Shown: positions 63,883 to 64,000 of the stretch, one piece after another | Position numbering within the stretch: the stretch's first letter is position 1 | How the letters are laid out: each line of letters opens with the position of its first letter | From: Akanthomyces muscarius | Taxonomy: Eukaryota > Ascomycota > Sordariomycetes > Hypocreales > Cordycipitaceae | Direction: 5' to 3' | Length of the DNA: 64,000 nt | NCBI RefSeq assembly: GCF_028009165.1 | Contig: NW_026611618.1 | Location: 310,001 to 374,000, forward strand | Translations under genes and position numbers: made by a program | The notes under the pieces: model-generated | Seen by the model: the letters and a program-made list of their open reading frames with translations, nothing else | Databases searched by the model: none | What the model was told of the DNA's origin: nothing

Positions 63883-64000
63883 TCTTGAGCAATCGTGCGC
63901 TCAATGACAATTCTTCGACTCACCGTTGCCTGCTCATGACTGCAAGGATGTCACGGCCGCCAAACAGGCCACGATTGCAAACATGACGAGCAACTTGCTT
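63883..64000. other. 3' flank of the Nudix gene, window edge
   Basis: 118 nt after the stop codon. Nothing recognisable. Confidence 0.4.

Overview
This 64 kb window is nuclear DNA of a filamentous ascomycete (Pezizomycotina). The style suggests Sordariomycetes, perhaps Hypocreales, but that placement is inference. The evidence is short GT-AG introns (about 50-100 nt), C-ending codon preference, fungal-only families (FunK1-type kinase, LaeA-like methyltransferase, VAO-type oxidase, fungal PPR protein), AT-rich islands resembling relics of repeat-induced point mutation (RIP), and the absence of operons. I recognised no rRNA gene, convincing tRNA, CRISPR array or intact transposon.

Left end (1-4 kb): three tryptophan-catabolism genes lie side by side. 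They are indoleamine 2,3-dioxygenase (cut by the window edge), arylformamidase and kynureninase, which together would convert tryptophan to anthranilate. The formamidase and kynureninase are divergent over a shared 0.4 kb promoter. The kynureninase frame is broken twice, so the module is decaying or the assembly has base errors.

5-15 kb: conserved housekeeping genes: an FYV7/TAP26-like rRNA-processing factor, an Atos/FAM214-type protein, a large mitochondrial PPR protein and a doubtful SR-rich small protein. 15-26 kb: a gene-poor accessory stretch with two AT-rich islands around a tautomerase-like gene, a truncated FunK1 kinase, a possible ubiquitin-like/BAG fragment, a GNAT acetyltransferase and a secreted FAD-linked oxidase.

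27-39.7 kb: type II phosphatidylinositol 4-kinase, about 4 kb without a recognisable gene, an orphan eight-exon LaeA-like methyltransferase, a small cysteine-containing protein with a strong TATA box, a fructosamine-3-kinase-like gene and the ESCRT-III subunit Vps20. 40-46 kb: a ferric reductase and an LCM-type methyltransferase.

46-64 kb: mostly essential core genes: Rix7-like AAA ATPase, cytochrome c, a mitochondrial membrane protein, exosome subunit Rrp42, an F-box protein with a long acidic tract, an SDR lacking the catalytic tyrosine, arginyl-tRNA-protein transferase Ate1 and a Nudix hydrolase of the diphosphoinositol/Ap6A type. Three long poly-C runs (17, 25 and 17 nt), all on the + strand, lie in intergenic DNA.

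Exon limits were set by hand from splice consensus, reading-frame phase and family conservation. None is confirmed by RNA data.
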